In this document: positions 35,394 through 36,930 of the stretch, piece by piece | How the letters are laid out: each line of letters opens with the position of its first letter | How positions within the stretch are numbered: the stretch's first letter is position 1 | Source of the DNA: an uncultured Arenicella sp. | Lineage (GTDB): Bacteria; Pseudomonadota; Gammaproteobacteria; Arenicellales; Arenicellaceae | Assembly (NCBI GenBank): GCA_937974565.1 | Contig: CALJWL010000008.1 | Span: 1-36,930, forward strand | Direction of reading: 5' to 3' | Length of the DNA: 36,930 nt | Program-made: the position numbers and the translations under genes | Notes under the pieces: model-generated | Databases searched by the model: none | What the model saw: the letters and a program-made list of their open reading frames with translations, nothing else | Told to the model about the DNA's origin: nothing

Positions 35394-35791
35394 AAGAAGC
35401 AAGACCCAATAACGAAGGCAAGCAACCGAGTGACTTTTATCCACCCATTCAGCCCAGACAATCGACAACAATTTTTTGAGAATCACATTAGAGACAACTG
35501 TTGATGCTAGCTTATAAGAGAAATATAAGACTTGTAAAAAGACTATCAACTAAACCTATAAGTTCTCTGATACATAGGCAGATAGAGATTAAATATGTAT
35601 CAGAGTTTTATCCTAAGCCATTATCTGAGAATGAATTGACGTTTACGTTTTAGCCGTGTTCATAAACTCTAATTAACATGAAACCGATCAAAAACACCGA
35701 TATGAAAAACACCGTTATCTGAACGAAAACCAGAAGCTCCTTCAAGCCACTCACCATTCAAATCCAGTAAACTTGAGCCAGTTTCAATTAG
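35394..35791. other. Intergenic region between the oxidoreductase and the IS element
   Basis: 398 bp with no credible ORF. The main structure is the 12-bp inverted repeat at 35565-35605, annotated separately. The remainder is AT-rich and unremarkable. It ends at the TTAG target site of the IS5-family element. Confidence 0.5.
35565..35605. repeat. Perfect 12-bp inverted repeat
   Basis: CTCTGATACATA (35565-35576) is exactly complementary to TATGTATCAGAG (35594-35605), with a 17-base loop, and TTTTA follows on the plus strand. It lies 172 bp after the molybdopterin oxidoreductase and may be its terminator, although the stem is only about 40% GC and the loop is long. It could also be a small mobile-repeat remnant. 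Confidence 0.4.
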
Positions 35792-36927
35792 GGAACCTCT
35801 GATTTAATCGTTTTCACCGAGCCGTTTTCTCATTATTCGGTTTTCACTGGCAATATTTCCCCTTAAGTTGTTGATTTAGCTTGCAATCTGGCACTTTTAC
35901 CAAATTGCAGGCGCACTGCGGCCTAGGCCGCTAGCTCGTGCCTCGATATATAGAGGTTCGCAAGCGCAAACAAGGTAAACGCGTGGCAGGCATTTTTATG
36001 CAAGCCTTTGTATCGTACCTTGCGATAACCCCACAGGTTTTTAACTACCCCGAACGCATGCTCAACTTTGGCTCGGGTTCGGTTGCTTTTGCGATTGAAT
36101 GATTTGTCCGCGCAACTCAGCTTACGGCCACGACGTGCCTTTCGGTTAACCCGCCACGTCACTCCATTCGCTTCGGCATGCGCTTGCCTTTGATCATTGG
36201 CATACGCTTTGTCACCGTAAATTTCACTTTCCTCACCGTGCAGCAAGTCGTCCATCACCACCGAGTCGTGCACAGACGCGTCGGTCACCACCACACTGTG
36301 AACGCGACCATTCGTGTCCGTCCCAATGTGCGTTTTCATACCAAAGTACCACTCGTTGCCTTTCTTGGTTTGTTTCATCTCTGGATCGCGCTCGCGCTTT
36401 TCGTTCTTAGTCGAGCTGGGTGCTGAGATGATGCTCGCGTCCACAATGGTGCCTTCGCTTAATATCAAGCCTTGTTCAGATAAATACTGTTCGGTGATTT
36501 GAAACAGCTTCTTAGTTAGATTACGAGCTTCAAGATAATGTCGAAAGCGGCAGATGGTGGTTTCATCCGGAATCGATTCCAAGTCAACTTGCGCAAAACG
36601 GCGCATCGATTCAATATCATAAAGACTGTCTTCCATCGCAGGGTCACTTAGGGCATACCACTGTTGCATAAAGTAAATGCGCAGTAACGTTTCAACTGAC
36701 ACGGGCGGCCGACCTCGTGAACCCTTGGGGTATTTGGACTTGATCGGCTTTAACAAGATACGCCATGGCAATACCGCATCCATCTCTCCTAAAAATCGTT
36801 CCTTGCGAGTGATTTTCTTTTTATTCTCGTAGGCTAAATCGGCAAAGCTTGGTTGTTTCATGACGGTGGATTGATCAAATAACTCGGAGGTGAGTATTAT
36901 ACTTTAACCGCTTTTTGCAGAGGTTCC
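35792..36927 (-). mobile_element. IS5-family insertion sequence, complete
   Basis: 1136 bp. The left end starts GGAACCTCTG (35792-35801) and the right end is the reverse complement (CAGAGGTTCC, 36918-36927), a perfect 10-bp terminal inverted repeat, less similar further in. The left flank is TTAG (35788-35791) and the right flank begins TTA at 36928-36930, where the window stops, consistent with the 4-bp YTAR duplication of the IS5 group. One transposase gene fills the element. Short TCG(G)TTTTCAC-type direct repeats inside the left end may bind transposase. Confidence 0.85.
35923..36861 (-). CDS. IS5-family transposase (DDE)
   Basis: 312 residues and uninterrupted. The N-terminal DNA-binding part includes GRPPVSVETLLRIYFMQQWY and the IPDETTICRFRHYL motif typical of the family. 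The catalytic triad is Asp141 (GTIVDAS), Asp217 (IYGDKAY) and Glu267 (VEHAFGVVKNLWGYRKVRY). All key residues are present and the reading frame fills the element between intact ends, so it is probably active. Its promoter would lie near the right end of the element. Confidence 0.93.
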   Translation of the reverse strand: MKQPSFADLAYENKKKITRKERFLGEMDAVLPWRILLKPIKSKYPKGSRGRPPVSVETLLRIYFMQQWYALSDPAMEDSLYDIESMRRFAQVDLESIPDETTICRFRHYLEARNLTKKLFQITEQYLSEQGLILSEGTIVDASIISAPSSTKNEKRERDPEMKQTKKGNEWYFGMKTHIGTDTNGRVHSVVVTDASVHDSVVMDDLLHGEESEIYGDKAYANDQRQAHAEANGVTWRVNRKARRGRKLSCADKSFNRKSNRTRAKVEHAFGVVKNLWGYRKVRYKGLHKNACHAFTLFALANLYISRHELAA

Positions 36928-36930
36928 TTA

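Overview
The window looks like chromosome from a marine-type gammaproteobacterium of moderate GC content. The evidence is the PanP-type aspartate decarboxylase, a YhhQ transporter, an Alteromonas/Vibrio-like gene complement and a Pseudomonas-style wbpV-wbpL-wbpM block. The species cannot be read from the sequence. I see no rRNA, tRNA or CRISPR array.

Layout. (1) 1-297: a probable IS200/IS605-type terminal hairpin abuts the first ~50 codons of a Leu/Phe/Val dehydrogenase, which is cut off there. (2) 406-4604: a fused indolepyruvate ferredoxin oxidoreductase (minus) diverges from an Lrp/AsnC regulator (plus), with two perfect palindromes between them. With the broken dehydrogenase this is the remnant of an amino-acid catabolic operon. 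(3) 4627-8658: minus-strand housekeeping genes, namely PanP, a short-chain dehydrogenase, a YhhQ queuosine-precursor transporter and a 6-pyruvoyl-tetrahydropterin synthase homologue with an ExxHGH (PTPS-III-like) active site. (4) 8925-10691: an MsbA-like ABC exporter (plus). (5) 10793-26058: a 15-kb minus-strand surface polysaccharide (O-antigen-like) cluster. In transcription order it holds a MarR-type EPS regulator, rmlB, rmlA, wzm, wzt, a methyltransferase, four family-2 glycosyltransferases, a reductase-like SDR, a WbpL-like initiating transferase and a WbpM-like 4,6-dehydratase. (6) 26242-31301: a small secreted cysteine-containing protein, then a three-gene plus-strand run of an OlsB-like N-acyltransferase, a PHP-phosphoesterase/GT4 glycosyltransferase fusion and a histidine phosphatase. 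(7) 31332-35393: a rhodanese divergent from an FtrA/GlxA-type regulator, then a stand-alone molybdopterin oxidoreductase. (8) 35792-36927: an intact IS5-family element with a TTAG target duplication.

How the genes work together. The polysaccharide cluster has the parts of an ABC-transporter-dependent pathway. WbpM/SDR/WbpL would make and load a QuiNAc-type first sugar on undecaprenyl phosphate, the family-2 transferases extend the chain, the methyltransferase may cap it, and Wzm/Wzt export it. RmlA/RmlB supply a dTDP-4-keto-6-deoxy-glucose branch, but rmlC and rmlD are not here. The best candidate for an undescribed system is the acyltransferase/PHP-GT4/histidine-phosphatase operon, whose architecture suggests synthesis of an acylated, glycosylated lipid or small molecule. 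That function is inference only.
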